Shown here: positions 11,024 to 22,712 of the stretch, one piece after another
Layout: every line of letters begins with the position of its first letter
Numbering within the stretch: position 1 is the stretch's first letter
NCBI GenBank assembly: GCA_024741835.1
Contig: JAENRP010000123.1
Span: 54,986-118,985 of the forward strand
DNA length: 64,000 nucleotides
Source: Diplocarpon mali
Lineage: Eukaryota > Ascomycota > Leotiomycetes > Helotiales > Drepanopezizaceae
Direction of reading: 5' to 3'
Notes under the pieces: model-generated
What the model was told of the DNA's origin: nothing
Databases searched by the model: none
What the model saw: the letters and a program-made list of their open reading frames with translations, nothing else
Program-made: the position numbers and the translations under genes

Positions 11024-11431
11024 ATGCTGTACTTCCTTCGACTCTTCACCCGCCGCAGCCCCTCCACCCTTCCGATCCGCAGAACCCCAGCTCTTCACAT
11101 CCACACAACCATCATGTCACCAACCAGCGACTCGAAATCAGCGCCCGAAGAGCAGTCCTCCGCCCCTCCGCCCAGAGAATCCCTCGCCCTCCCAGAAGCG
11201 GCACACGAAGCAAGTACCCAGCTAGACATGAGCAAGGGCGACACATCTGTCAAACTCGACCACCTCGGTCCGATGGTTGTCAATGTGGATGGAACGCTGA
11301 GCCGCATCGCAAATTGGGAGACGATGGCTGATATTGAGAAAGAGAACACGCTCAGGATTATTGGGAATAGGAATCAATCGCGGTTGAAGGCTCTAAGGGA
11401 GAAGGAGGCGTTGAAGGGCGATGGGAAATGA
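11024..11431 (+). CDS. small conserved fungal protein of unknown function, probable mitochondrial leader
   Basis: The frame encodes 135 residues from ATG 11024, or 105 from an internal ATG at 11114. The first 30 residues (starting MLYFLRLFTRRSPSTLPIRR) are basic, hydroxylated and free of acidic residues, as in a mitochondrial targeting peptide. The middle is Pro/Ser/Glu-rich. The C-terminal ~55 residues contain DHLGPMVVNVDGTLSRI, then NWETM and TLRIIGNRNQSRLKAL. I recognise this as a block shared by small proteins of other fungi, but I know no function for it. It is a single exon. The localisation is inferred only from composition. Confidence 0.75.
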   Translation: MLYFLRLFTRRSPSTLPIRRTPALHIHTTIMSPTSDSKSAPEEQSSAPPPRESLALPEAAHEASTQLDMSKGDTSVKLDHLGPMVVNVDGTLSRIANWETMADIEKENTLRIIGNRNQSRLKALREKEALKGDGK

Positions 11432-11821
11432 GAATTCTGGATACGAGAGGCTACGTATTCAATTCGAGTGGCCTTCCGTTATCACCTGCTTGGAGTGATT
11501 TGCGGTTGCGGAATGCAACTCGGCCTGCCTGAAAAGAGGATGCACGGAACCGGCTCGATGATTGGAGAAATGGATACAGTTCGTCAATGTTTTCATGATC
11601 TACCCCATTGATTGGAGGAATATTGACCAAGGCCGGCTGAGGTTATGATGGAAATCGGGCCACATCCTCGCAATGCAAAGAAGCTTCTGACCTACAATTT
11701 CGCCGGCTTGGGGACCGGACTGAGGAAAAGTTAGTACCGCCAGAACCCTGGTTCAATCACGCTCTCCATAATCCCAGCGATTCATGGGGCTCTCGGGAGG
11801 TGCCAAAAAACACTACAATCA
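11432..11821. other. convergent spacer
   Basis: This tail-to-tail spacer lies between the small protein and the SET gene. It contains the second copy of the GGTTCAA...CAGCGATTCATGGG motif (11751-11788) and no open frame worth reporting. Confidence 0.5.
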
Positions 11822-14184
11822 TCAGGGTGGATTGATACCACTTACTTGCATCTTGTAGTTTGAGAACACGGTTTCCTCCTCCGATATGTAAGTGGCGAAA
11901 TTGCGGAAGCGTGATATAGGTCCAGGAATAGGCAGAGCGGTTGTGTTTCGTATCATGAAATCTATTGTTTCACCTTCATGATGATCCGCGTAAAGTCTCT
12001 CAGCCGCCGGGTCGGTGGCTATCACTTCATCGTAGGCCCTATTGATTATTAGCTCCAAACTGACGTTTTATAGCGTTTTTTCCAGAAGCTCACATATCCA
12101 TAGCTGACATCCAGGTTCCAAAATCTGGTCAGGTTAGCCAAGCCCAATAGCGAGCATGTTGTTGGTCTCGCAAATGTTGATTTGATTTTCCTAAATACTT
12201 TACTTGATACTTGACAGCTTGAGATTTGACTTACCTGGATGTCGAACTTGAAAACCCTCTTTATCTTGCAGTCGCAGCATCCATAAGATGTAAAGCCAGA
12301 CAGTCCAGTATGTATGGTTCCAGTCCTCCACTAGGATTGCCCAGTTCAAAGGGAGAGGCTCCTCTTGGTCTTCCGAAATCAACCTAGATACCTGGAAAGC
12401 CAGTTCTGGATAGCTCTGGTGTAACCAAGCATATGCGTACTCCAAGGAGATGAGCTCGAAGTTTTGCATCGGCGAAGAGCCATTCTTGGCAACTCCTTTA
12501 CTATGCTGTGAAATGTGGCACAATAAGCTGGTTGAGGATAAGAACTGCAGCCGCGTAGAGATAGGATGGATTGCTGTTTGTAGCACTCGCATTTGTCTAT
12601 TACGGTAATCCCGAGCTGTGCGTTGGTTTTCATTTCGCGGCTCACTTTGAGGTTCATCGTCAGTTATCCTTTTTCATAGAAAAAGATCTCCATAGTATAC
12701 TGAGCTTACCCTAGACTTGCACCAAGTTGCACAATCCTGGAAAGTTCGTATTGGAGCTTGTTGTGCAAGATGCGAAGGACAAGTAGAATGTTCCTGGATA
12801 GAGGACCACCGAATACTTCTTGATCTTTCTCAACGGAATACCCAGGGTTTCGGAGCAGATACTGTCGCTCTCTTTTGTTTGCTACCATGCAGGACATCGT
12901 TTCGATGAGACCTGAGGAGAAGAACTTCAACTCTGCTAAACCTTTGTCAAACACCACAGGTTCAACATGTGACATAACATGGAACATGAACTCCTGCTCT
13001 GGCTGATTGCTATCAACGATGTGAGAAGTCTGTGAGCGCCGTAGTCGCACAGCCTCCGGGCTTGGAGTCAGCTTGAGATTTACAAAATCTTTCTCTGAAC
13101 CTGGGAGCGTGAAACCATACCCCACGAGTAATTCGCTATTTGATTTATCGCCATAATAGTTGTATATCTGAGTTCCTCGTAATATCACCTGGCTGTTTAT
13201 AAGACCGAAGTGAGTGGGACTTGGTGACCATTCGACCTGGTTGATCCCATCGTGGTTGCCAATATCTGTGACTGGAAGCAGAATCGAGAATCGATCTTTC
13301 TTGATATGCTCCAAATTCAGCTTCAGATGCTCTGGATGATGTGAGGAGCTTTTAACAATAATTTCTTCGGGTAATGTCAGGGAGGCTCGAAAACTTCTAC
13401 TTCCAAATATGCTTGCGGCCCACTGATTTCGAGTAAGTAAATTCTCCCGCCAGCCGATGGGCAATATCCAAGACCATTGGAGCATTTTCTCGTGGCCTTA
13501 AATTTCCCAGGCTTGCATTTGTATTCGAGATGACAGATCCTTAACATCATTCGGCTTTAGACAGATCCTGGACGTGACATCTTCCCGCATATCCAAAATA
13601 CTCATGTGTTCTGGGAGAACAAAAATACTTACCTGATACAACGGAAACGTATAATCCGCCCAACCTCCGAAGTCTTTCTTGAGGAGAACAATTCCCTGCT
13701 GCCACTCCTGCTCCCACAGTTCCTTCCTCCTCTTGATAGGCGGCTCTGCATTCGTCCCATCGAGCCATCTCCTATCCTCTTCTGGCCACAAAACAGGAAG
13801 CCCCAGAGAATCCGCGCTGTTTGGCTGAGGAAGCAAGCGAATGTAATGCCACCAAAAAGACCTATTTTTCAACAAGAACTGTTGTATAAGAAAGAAGTGC
13901 CCAATAATATTAGGATTATCTACACTCAATACTTCGAGGAAGCTTGCTGAGAACGGCTCAGAATGCCGCTCAAATTGCGCCACCGTTTCGATTGCGTTCA
14001 GGTATGAAAGAGTGGTGGTATACGAGCAATTGACCAGATTCGTGGACGGAGGAATATCCTTGACAGCGCGCAATGAAAGTCCTGTGAGGAAGTCGTTGTA
14101 AATCTGGACGTTTGGCGATACTAAGGTGCCGTGCGCTTCTGCCCAATCTAGGAGAGCTCTGGTGGGAGAATTTTCATGAGACAT
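11822..14184 (-). CDS. SET-domain protein lysine methyltransferase (Rkm/Rubisco-LSMT type)
   Basis: Proteins of this class methylate lysines on ribosomal and other non-histone proteins. Five exons (14184-13633, 13422-12710, 12644-12235, 12124-12094, 12038-11822) give about 640 residues. The N-terminus (LLDWAEAHGTLVSP) begins the split SET domain. An inserted helical region follows, then the SET core: WAASIFGSRSF, the AdoMet-binding DIGNHDGINQVEW and the hallmark YGDKSNSELLVGYGF. The C-terminal part (NRQMRVLQTAIHPI onwards) matches the helical substrate-binding domain of the class. Exon 4 is only 31 nt but keeps frame on both sides. The last exon reaches a stop at 11822; a CAA-GTAAGT sequence eight codons before that stop could be a further splice donor, so the C-terminal seven residues are uncertain. 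The target protein cannot be inferred. Confidence 0.88.
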
Positions 14185-17100
14185 GGCTGTGTTGTGACCT
14201 TGGGCTGAAGAGGTGCCCTGGGGTTGGCTAGTGTTTCAACTCGAGAAATGACTTTTCGTGATTTCAAAACTAGACTCACGTGACCTTCGTGAATTCAACT
14301 CACACGAAGATGTTATCGAAGGACTTGAATAATTTTAGCGGGAGACTGGCGAGAAAGTCTGTTAAAAGTGATAAAACTTAGCATTGTAGAGATACTAGAT
14401 TTGATGCAGTGATGAGATAGGTTCAATAACTAGGGTTGTCGGCACTTGGTGGTAGCCGGGTTAGGAGACAAAGACTCGGTTTCTACACGCAATATCCCCT
14501 ACGAATCTTCGACTCTTTTTTGTAATAATAGGTTATATACCTTCCCATAAGAGTTTGAAGAGCTAAGAATAAGTTGTTATAACTTTGAGATGAATTTCAA
14601 GAAGGCTATAACCGCCTTTGTAAAAAATTTTTATCAATTTACTACTACTGTTCCTTGTAATAGCACTTAAAATATAATGATAAGAAGAGATTTGGAAATT
14701 GTGGGTGCAGTACTGATATCGATATTTCATAAAAAAATAGAATAGGATAGGATAATCAAATTATGATTATGTTATAACGTTTGCCCTTTCATAAAGGCCC
14801 TATACTATGGTTATATTCTTTGAATCACCCCCCCCTTCTCTATTCCTCCAAGCCTATGCAAGCTATAGAGAAGCCCAGTCCCTTGGTGAGAGACCGGTCC
14901 AAGGTCCCTTTGAATTTCACCCGACTTCTATATGAAGTATATCTATAGGATAATTCTAGGAACAAGGAGACAGAGTGCCATAGGGGCAATCTGCGCACCA
15001 ATAGAAATAATAGGATAAAATAAGATACAATAGCTATGAAAGTCCTTGGCTAAATTCAATATCTACTACTTAATAATTCTAAATCTAGGAGGCTAGACTT
15101 CATAAACCCCTTTCAACTCTCTTGAAAAATCCGACTCTTAGTAACCTACTATCGACCCTTTTATAAACCTGTTCAGCTTGCTATTAAAAGTGCTATTCGT
15201 TTCATCAATCCTATGGCTTCTTAAGCCCTTTGCGATATTCGAAAGCTAATAGCTGCTATTTCATCGGTTAACTTTTGATCTTATAGATATTATAGTATTA
15301 TACTACAATTTTAATAGCTTACTTACTCGATAAGCTATTACTGTAGAGGTATAAAGAGGATATTTTGAGAAAGAGAGGCTTAAATGTATATTATAGGATT
15401 GATACTACATTAGATAGTTTATAAGCTTTGCTCTAGGGGTTCTACCAATATTTACCTCTTATGTAGTATACGAAGATAGCTAGAGTTTATCTAATTAATA
15501 GAGTTGTATATAAAGGATAGGATACCATTTTAATAATATGTTAAATAGGTCTTATAAGGTGCTGAACAAGTAATAAGAACTTTTTAAAAATAAAAGAAAT
15601 AAAAGGTACCTTAACCTTAGCCTTAGGAAGATAGGAGTCTTATAGTGCTATATAGTGCTATATAGTCTTAGAACTAACGTAGAATATTAGAGAAACGATT
15701 CGGGTTAAAAAACCAGCTTTGAAAACCATTCTGCGAATGTGGCTTGACTTATGTCAATTTCGCATGCTATTCTCAAAGCAATATATAGAGATTTTACCCC
15801 GTTTTCTTTATTCCACAGACAAAGGATCAGAATACCCACTTATTATACTCTATAGCAAGTTCAAGTACAAACTCTAGTAGCCGGGTAACTGGAAAACAGC
15901 ATAAAGTTCACTCTCTGTGAATCAAAAATAATACTATAAGATACCCCACTCTTTGTATTCCTCCAGATTGTAGCTTCCAGTTACCTCTCTGCTTAACTAG
16001 AAGTTCTCCACTCCCATAGGTTTTAGTGGATTTTCTGGTCCATTGATTGCGAGAGAAAAAAGGAGGTGGTGTCAAGAGTTTGGTTTAGAGCCCACGATTC
16101 TGGCGATCTGACGAGCTACTTTGTCATAAACCAAATAAACATTTCGTTGACGTCTATACAAGGTTTTTTTCTCAGTACATTTGTAAGTTTTAAATAGGCT
16201 TATATGGTAGTAGCTGCATCAGCTGCATTCTACTTGAAGTAATTAAACCTTGGGCTTTAGCTGATAAAGCTCTTGATGTGTTATGTAGTATTGATGATGT
16301 TAGTATTAACGCAAGGATCCTTTCTTTACACACAGTATTTGATGAAAATGGCTAATTTCTGGGATTACTGAATATTTTTTTGAACTAGCAGCTTCCTAAA
16401 TTGAAAAACTCGAGTTAAAATACCTTCTTATCGTGCCATCTTTCTTTATACAAATGACATACTACTTTGGTTTACTTTATTGCAGCCTAGGTAAACACCA
16501 TGTACAGGTTTGCAAGACTAGACAGACTTTCACATGGTAATTATTTGCACTGCGATAAAGTGGACCTGTTTTTTTGAGAGTGAATCGCAATCCTGTTTTC
16601 TAAGCGATTTGAATTTGCCAAACAAGCACTTGAGTACTGTATGTGGGTACGCCGACTAGGGAATGTCACACATTTGAAACAGTTCTGCATTTAGGATTAT
16701 GGCTGATGATAATATACAGCTTGTTTAGCCTGTAAAAATCATCCTCCATGCGGTATTTACCCTCTGTTTGTTTATGTTGAGAAGCTCAGAGAGAGCATTG
16801 GTGGAAACCCTACTTATTTATCTCAAATACCAAGAGCAATAACTGCTCTGAGTTATCACTTGTATTTTAGTTTTGAAACATAGTCTGGGGCTCAAATCCT
16901 AAAAGTCAACTAGCTACTTCGTCGTAGGCCACTTAAATACCACATTAGCGTGTGTATACGGGTTTATTTTCAGTGGATTTAAAAGTTTGGGTGCTTCTCT
17001 ACTGGTATATGATCGCTTTGGAACAGAAATTTCGATTCAGTCTTAATAAAATAGTTTTACAACTAGCAGGGCAAATCTGTAAAGAAAAAAGTTCCATGTA

Positions 17101-17490
17101 GTAATACATTTAGAGTTGACTTTGATAAGACAGGAGTCTGCTGAGGATCACGTAAGATATGCACCAATATCGTAGATTAGCCATTTCTGCTATGACATTA
17201 TTGATTTCCAAGACATCCTGGCTTTATTGCTAATTTATAAAGCTCTATATGTATAGTGACTTTAAGCGCAAGATTCAACGGTTCAAGTAACACACCTCAC
17301 CCCTTCGAATAACGAAATTGCAGGCCTGACATTGAAATCTTAAAGTCAGAATCTTTGCAAATCACTTCTAATTTGCCATAGCCCAAACAAATACCCAAGA
17401 AAGTATATTTAACCTTATAAACCAAGTAAGTGTCCACCCTTGTGTATACGCTAATACTTCATACATGGCCAAAAGATCAAAGACTTGACG
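14185..17490. other. AT-rich gene desert, probably RIP-degraded repeats
   Basis: There are no open frames of note over more than 3 kb. From about 14,500 to 15,700 the sequence is dominated by TA-rich words (TATAG, TTATA, TAATA), including a doubled TATAGTGC unit near 15,640-15,660. This is typical of RIP-mutated transposons. The rest is less biased, with no recognisable gene. Confidence 0.6.
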
Positions 17491-17590
17491 TCTATGCGCG
17501 CTAGATACTTGGCAATGCTGCTTTAGTTATTTACTCTAGTAATTTTTATAGCCTCTTCTAGCTACGATCACGATGTTGTTTAGATAGTAA
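17491..17590 (-). mobile_element. truncated terminal fragment of a Tc1/mariner-type element
   Basis: This segment is the reverse complement, with substitutions, of the end of the relic at 20.4-20.5 kb. The shared core runs from CTATGC through CTAGATACTTGGCAATGCTG and beyond. The match continues into the last codons of the transposase frame: GYKNY-stop here, GYIKY-stop in the other copy. Only the element end is preserved. Confidence 0.6.
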
Positions 17591-19290
17591 AAGCAGCATA
17601 TTCGCATATTAAAATCATTAGTAGTACCCCTTAGCATCATCCCTTGCAAACCGAATCTACTAGCACTGCGCATAGACGCCAGACCTTTGATCTTTTGGGC
17701 ATGTACAAAGTAGTATGGTGTTTGTCTGGTCTGCGACGAAGTAAAATAGCTATGCATAATTGGCGCATGTTGGGCCAGTAGGAGACAATGACTCAATACT
17801 TACATGCTATATCTCTTTCAGACCTGTAGGGTTTGTTTTTTATAGTTCTAGTAATTCCCCCACTTGACTCTCTGTGGAAATAAAAAGTACTTTCCATCAC
17901 CGCTGACGTCTTCTATAGCTAAGAAGAGGCATACGCCGAGAAAGTCAAAAGCCGAGTTTGCAGGGCCCTTAATTATGGTAGAGAGCTCTGCTGTAACACA
18001 AAGCTTGCAACCTTGCCTTGACATTACGCACCCATTGTGCTATTGTCCTTTATCGTAGACTCGGTGAAAACCATGCGTAAGCATTCCGACTTAACCTGCA
18101 CACAAGTGCACCTTGAGCTGCCCCTAGCACCATGCTCATCTAGTGTTTATTTAGCCTGCGACAAACGTTCGCGCTAAGCAGTCCTGGTGGGAAGTCGTAT
18201 CTACGAGGAATACTTAGCCATCCCTTATCTTCTGCATGAGACATCGATGGTTGAGTGGAAACCCTGTTACGTGACGCGCACCTATCCTACCGGTGAGGAG
18301 AACGCCAGCAGCGCCCAGGAGACTCAACTGCGTATTTGGACAAAGACAGGGCTCCTCTTGAGCCTGAACCTGTCGTGTGCTCTAGACGGATTCTCATTTG
18401 ACCACACGCTGTGATCAGTTCAACATCAGCTAGAGAATGGCACTTCTCTCTCTCTTTCCATGTAAATCATCCATGCTTCGTCTCCCAAGGAGCATATTAC
18501 CTTCAAAAACCAGCCGCAGCTCTGATCGTATGAATCAGTATGCTTATTTGACGCCGACAGACATCTTCCCGCAACTCAATTTTAAGAGCTGGCTCATGCA
18601 CGCACTCACATGGTAGTCGTGTCGTGCGCAGTATCAGCGCCAAGATGCCCGAAAGACGCTACAAGAGTCAAGCTCTGGACAGTACTGTACTCTAGATGCC
18701 ACACAGTCCTCAATCAACTTGAAGTTCTCTGGCAATCGGTCGGCCTCAGCAGACTAGCCATATTCTGGCACAAGTTGCGAACCGACCCTCCTACCGGCCC
18801 GGAAGTTGTGCAAGAACTGTACTGTATTATGACTGGTGCCGGTGCAGGTAGCCTCAGCGACTCAGTATGACGCTGAGAGGTTATCTTTCGCCCCCTGATC
18901 TGTGAGAAGTGAACCCTATTCCCCCCTGCAGGATACCTGCTGCTGGGTAATATGGGAGGAATCTCGAGGAGACAGTAGTCGCTAGAGTATTGTAGGGCGT
19001 GTTCCAGGAGTATTATTCTGGCTGTTGAGATCAGTTATCATCGCATATTATGAAAATCGCAAGACTTACAAGGGGTTGAAGCTCGTTATCCCAGAACCCC
19101 CCGCTTGACATGGGCCCAGAGATGACCGCCGCACCACGGTAGAGGATCACAGCTGGTCTAAAAATGACAACCGACCCAAGCCCTTCTCCCTCTCTACGAA
19201 GTACCGTAGTCGGAGTTCCTATAGCCACCCTAGCTGTATTTCGTACAAAAGACCCGTCCTCTTGGTCTACTTAGTATATGCCCGAAATAA
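17591..19290. other. no supported gene
   Basis: Several frames of 60-90 codons occur on both strands (for example 18187-18414 and 18610-18870, plus), but none shows a recognisable domain or splice pattern. Confidence 0.45.
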
Positions 19291-20517
19291 TGTATAAGTG
19301 CTATCTGTGCGTAATTCTACCGGTTTCTATTAATAGGGCTTATATATAGGGGGTATAGCTAATGATTTATCTATAACGATTCGCCGCTTTTTGCATTGAA
19401 AATCAACGCTTTTAATATGGATTCTTCATTTAGTATACCAACTCTAAAGACACTTATAAAACAGACCTCTTATAACGAATGAGTACACTATTAGACTCTT
19501 TATTTTAATGCCAATTAGACTTAAGATCAGATCGCCCTTTAATTGAACCTTACTTGATATTAAGTTTAATACGCTTTATAGACTCGATTAACTCCTTAAT
19601 ATTATCTTTAAGGCTGTAAAGCTTACTTAAATACTCTATAACGAAAACACCTTATTCAATAGGTTATAGCCTTAAGAGCAAATCGACGTACTCTTTAGGC
19701 TGATATTCCTTTGATTCTTTATTAGAACGTCGGCTTCTACGCTATTTATATAGCTTTTAAGAAGGAAGGCTTCATTCGACGAATTGCTTATTGAAAACCA
19801 GTCCTTATATATACGAATCAGATCTCTTGACTTTAATAGACTATTAAGTATAAGGATTGGATTAAAGAGTAATAGTTTTCAGTCTTATAGAGTAATAAAA
19901 CGTAAGTTAATCTTAAGAAATATACAAAGGAATAGATTATATGAGAAATCAGGTCTTAAGAAGAATATTACCTTAATTGTATCGAGGATCGATATTAAAG
20001 GAAGATTAGATAGATGTTTTAAGGAATAATATTAAAGAAATAAAGTTAGCATTAAGGGTTATTTTAAGAAAAGGATTAGAAAATGATAAATAAAGGTTTA
20101 TACTTTAGAATTATTATCTTAAAGGTTTAAGAGATTCTATAGCAATATCCTAAGCTTAAATTCCAATAGGATAATGCAAAAGGGCATACTTCTAAATATA
20201 CTTAATCGGTATTTAAAGCAATCAGGATTACCCCTATCTTTTAGCCTACGAATTCTCCTAATTTAAACCTAATCGAGATAGTATAGGATGAAATGAAAGA
20301 TTATATTAAAGGTAAATATCCAAAGGTTTATCGATCCTATAAGAGACTATATAAAGCTATAAAAGAAGTATAGGAATCGATAACAATTGAAAGGATTAGA
20401 GAATTAATTAAGGAAATGCTAAAGAGATATAAAGCTATGATCGCAGTAGGAGGAGGCTATATAAAATATTAAGGAAATTATAAAAGCAGCATTGCCAAGT
20501 ATCTAGTGTGCATAGCC
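19291..20517 (+). mobile_element. RIP-degraded Tc1/mariner-type transposon relic
   Basis: The 3' half still reads as the C-terminal part of a DDE transposase. From 20173 one frame gives DNAKGHTSKYT, then a block with TNSPNLNLIEIV followed by DEMKDYIKGKYPKVYRS, then a tail ending GGGYIKY and a stop. Within it, TAG stands at three expected Trp positions (before PTNSPN, before DEMK, and in EV*ES), and TAA stands at one further position where CAA (Gln) would be expected. This is the pattern left by C-to-T change at CpA, that is RIP. The 5' limit is approximate; I found no matching inverted terminus there. Confidence 0.75.
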
Positions 20518-22712
20518 TAGAATTGTACATTATTTACCCATAATACGAAGTATATCGACTTTGTTTCCTGCCCACTGTACTAACCCTTCTCGGTCGACTG
20601 CAAAGATTTGCGAATACCGCTGAGCTTTTCCAGATTGCAGAGAATGATCCTTCGGAGTTTGTCAGGGTCAAGGCCCACGTCCGGCTCTCCTTGTACTCAA
20701 CTCTACTCAATGCCAGTACAGCACAGTACATATGGGTCCTTCGCAGCCCACCGCTCAAAACAAAACAAAACAAGTAAAAGGGGCTCTCTCTCCAAGGGGC
20801 TGCTCCCGAATCGCGGTACGGCCCCGAGTGCCAAGCGACTATTTGCCCAATATTGAAGGTTGTTTCCATGACTTTGAGCACGGGCGAGATTGCTCCTGAG
20901 CGGCTGGCAATCTATTTTTTGCCGTTCATGACTTGATCCCCCGAGGCAACGTATCTACCTACCCACAGTCGTGTGAGTAAATCTCAGCCCTCCATGGCGA
21001 TGAGGACTCGCAAAAGAGTCTCCCACTTCGCAAGACTCCGTCTGGCCGTGCGTGGACACATCAGTTGCAGTTAGTCGAGGGAGACTGAGCAGATGTGGAG
21101 CGACTGGTGAATTATCTGCCGTGACCATATACCTCCCCTTTCTTTTCCGATCTTTCCTTCTTTTCCTTTCTTTTCTCTTCTCGTCGAATTTCAGGGATGT
21201 CAGGGCACGGAACCTTACTGCTCGTACCTCACTCCATACCCCGGTGAATAGCCACTCAGAGCCACCACATCCCTAAACTAGCTTCAAGTCATAACGTTCG
21301 AGTCCAATTATCCAGAGCTAATTGGCCGATTCCCCTGGAGTCCTTGATGGTTTCGCCCAAGTCGTCTGCGAAAGAGAGAGAGAGAGAGAGAGGCGGGGCC
21401 GGAATGGCCCATAAAACTTCCAGGTTTCAATACGGACGAGAATTCCAAATCTCCGTTCGCTCGCGCAAGCAGCTATGTTGCCCCTTGTTGATCAGTGGAT
21501 TCCCGCCCCGTAATCTGCACAGGAAAAAGAGAGAGAGAGAGATAGAGATAAGAAGAAGAAGAAGAAGAAAAAAGAAGAAGAGGCAGGAGCTCGCAGTTCT
21601 CGTGGTCGGAACAGAGGATCCAGGGCCAGCTTTTCAGTTACCCTGGGCAAGCTCTCGCGTAGACAGAAACTCGGCATACCGTCGAGCACATCGCACATCG
21701 CAATCGTCGTGCCTCTGGGAAACAGAAAACTCAGAAATCTCGGCTCCTCTTACTCACGCCACAAGCCTCTTCTCTCCGGCTGTTGTCTACTCTGCCCCCT
21801 GCACTCCGGACCAGCACTCGACCTGCAGCGGAGTCCGACGAGGAAAGCGGCCGGCCGGTCGAATAGACAGAGTAGAGTAGAGCACGTAGTCCGACCTCCA
21901 TCGTTTCGGGCACGTGCACATGTCTCTTGTCATGCCAAGTTTCGGATACATCACGATGTGTGCTGTGCACCGGAGGGTGAAGATTGATCCGAAGGGGATC
22001 TTTCTGGCTTCCTACGTTCACCCGCTCAGACCAGTCCAGCGACGCACTCTCGGCAGCTGCAGATACGCTCTTGGGGATCTGCCAAAGGAATCCGCGCAAG
22101 AAGATCAGATTCCTAAACTGGAGGATCCCATCGCTTCCTCCCGACTCGAAGAAGCGGGATTCTGATGCCCGAATCCGCGCCGCCGGCCTGGACGACCATT
22201 GGGGCACTCGGTAATCATTGCGCTGCGTGGATTCGGCTCGCCAACTTCTCTGAATTGCGGGTGTCGTCCAAGAGCTGGGCTCCCCGTCTACACTCAATCC
22301 CCCAGTTCAATACCACCCATGTTTCGAAGATCAGGCCCCGGAAAAAGAACAAACGATTTCCGCCGTTACAGGTTGAGGGGGCCCCCAGGAAGTTTCATGC
22401 CGGCTTGCGAACCCAGGCCCGCCAATGTGGCTTGGTCGAGTTAGAGAGGGGTTGGCGAGATGCAGCAGATGCCAAACTCTCATGGACAAAATTGATTTAG
22501 TTCCAGGATTGTGCCAGAGTAATGCTCGTAGCTCCGACATTCTCAGTCCTAGCAGACTCCATGTGAAATATCTTCCATTGTCCCCAATCCACGACGGCCT
22601 CTGTCATTCGTTTGACAGGTGCCAACCTACCCAACAGTCCGTCCTGAACACTGTTGCTGGCTCAACTGTCTTTATTTCCATATCTCATTTCAGTGCCCGG
22701 CGCGACCTTGCA
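20518..22712. other. upstream region of the GT32 gene, no gene supported
   Basis: Open frames on both strands, including a long basic one at 21344-21880, come from purine-rich simple repeats: (GA)n at 21370-21392 and 21526-21585. The frame of the following glycosyltransferase is open upstream to 22425, but that part looks like leader sequence. Confidence 0.5.

Noticed and set aside
21290..21320. GTTCGAGTCC resembling a tRNA T-arm
   Set aside because: Flanking bases do not pair as a T-stem and no acceptor stem is present.
21344..22297. Frames of 178 and 188 codons upstream of the GT32 gene
   Set aside because: They are driven by GA-rich simple repeats and opposing shadows, with no domain.
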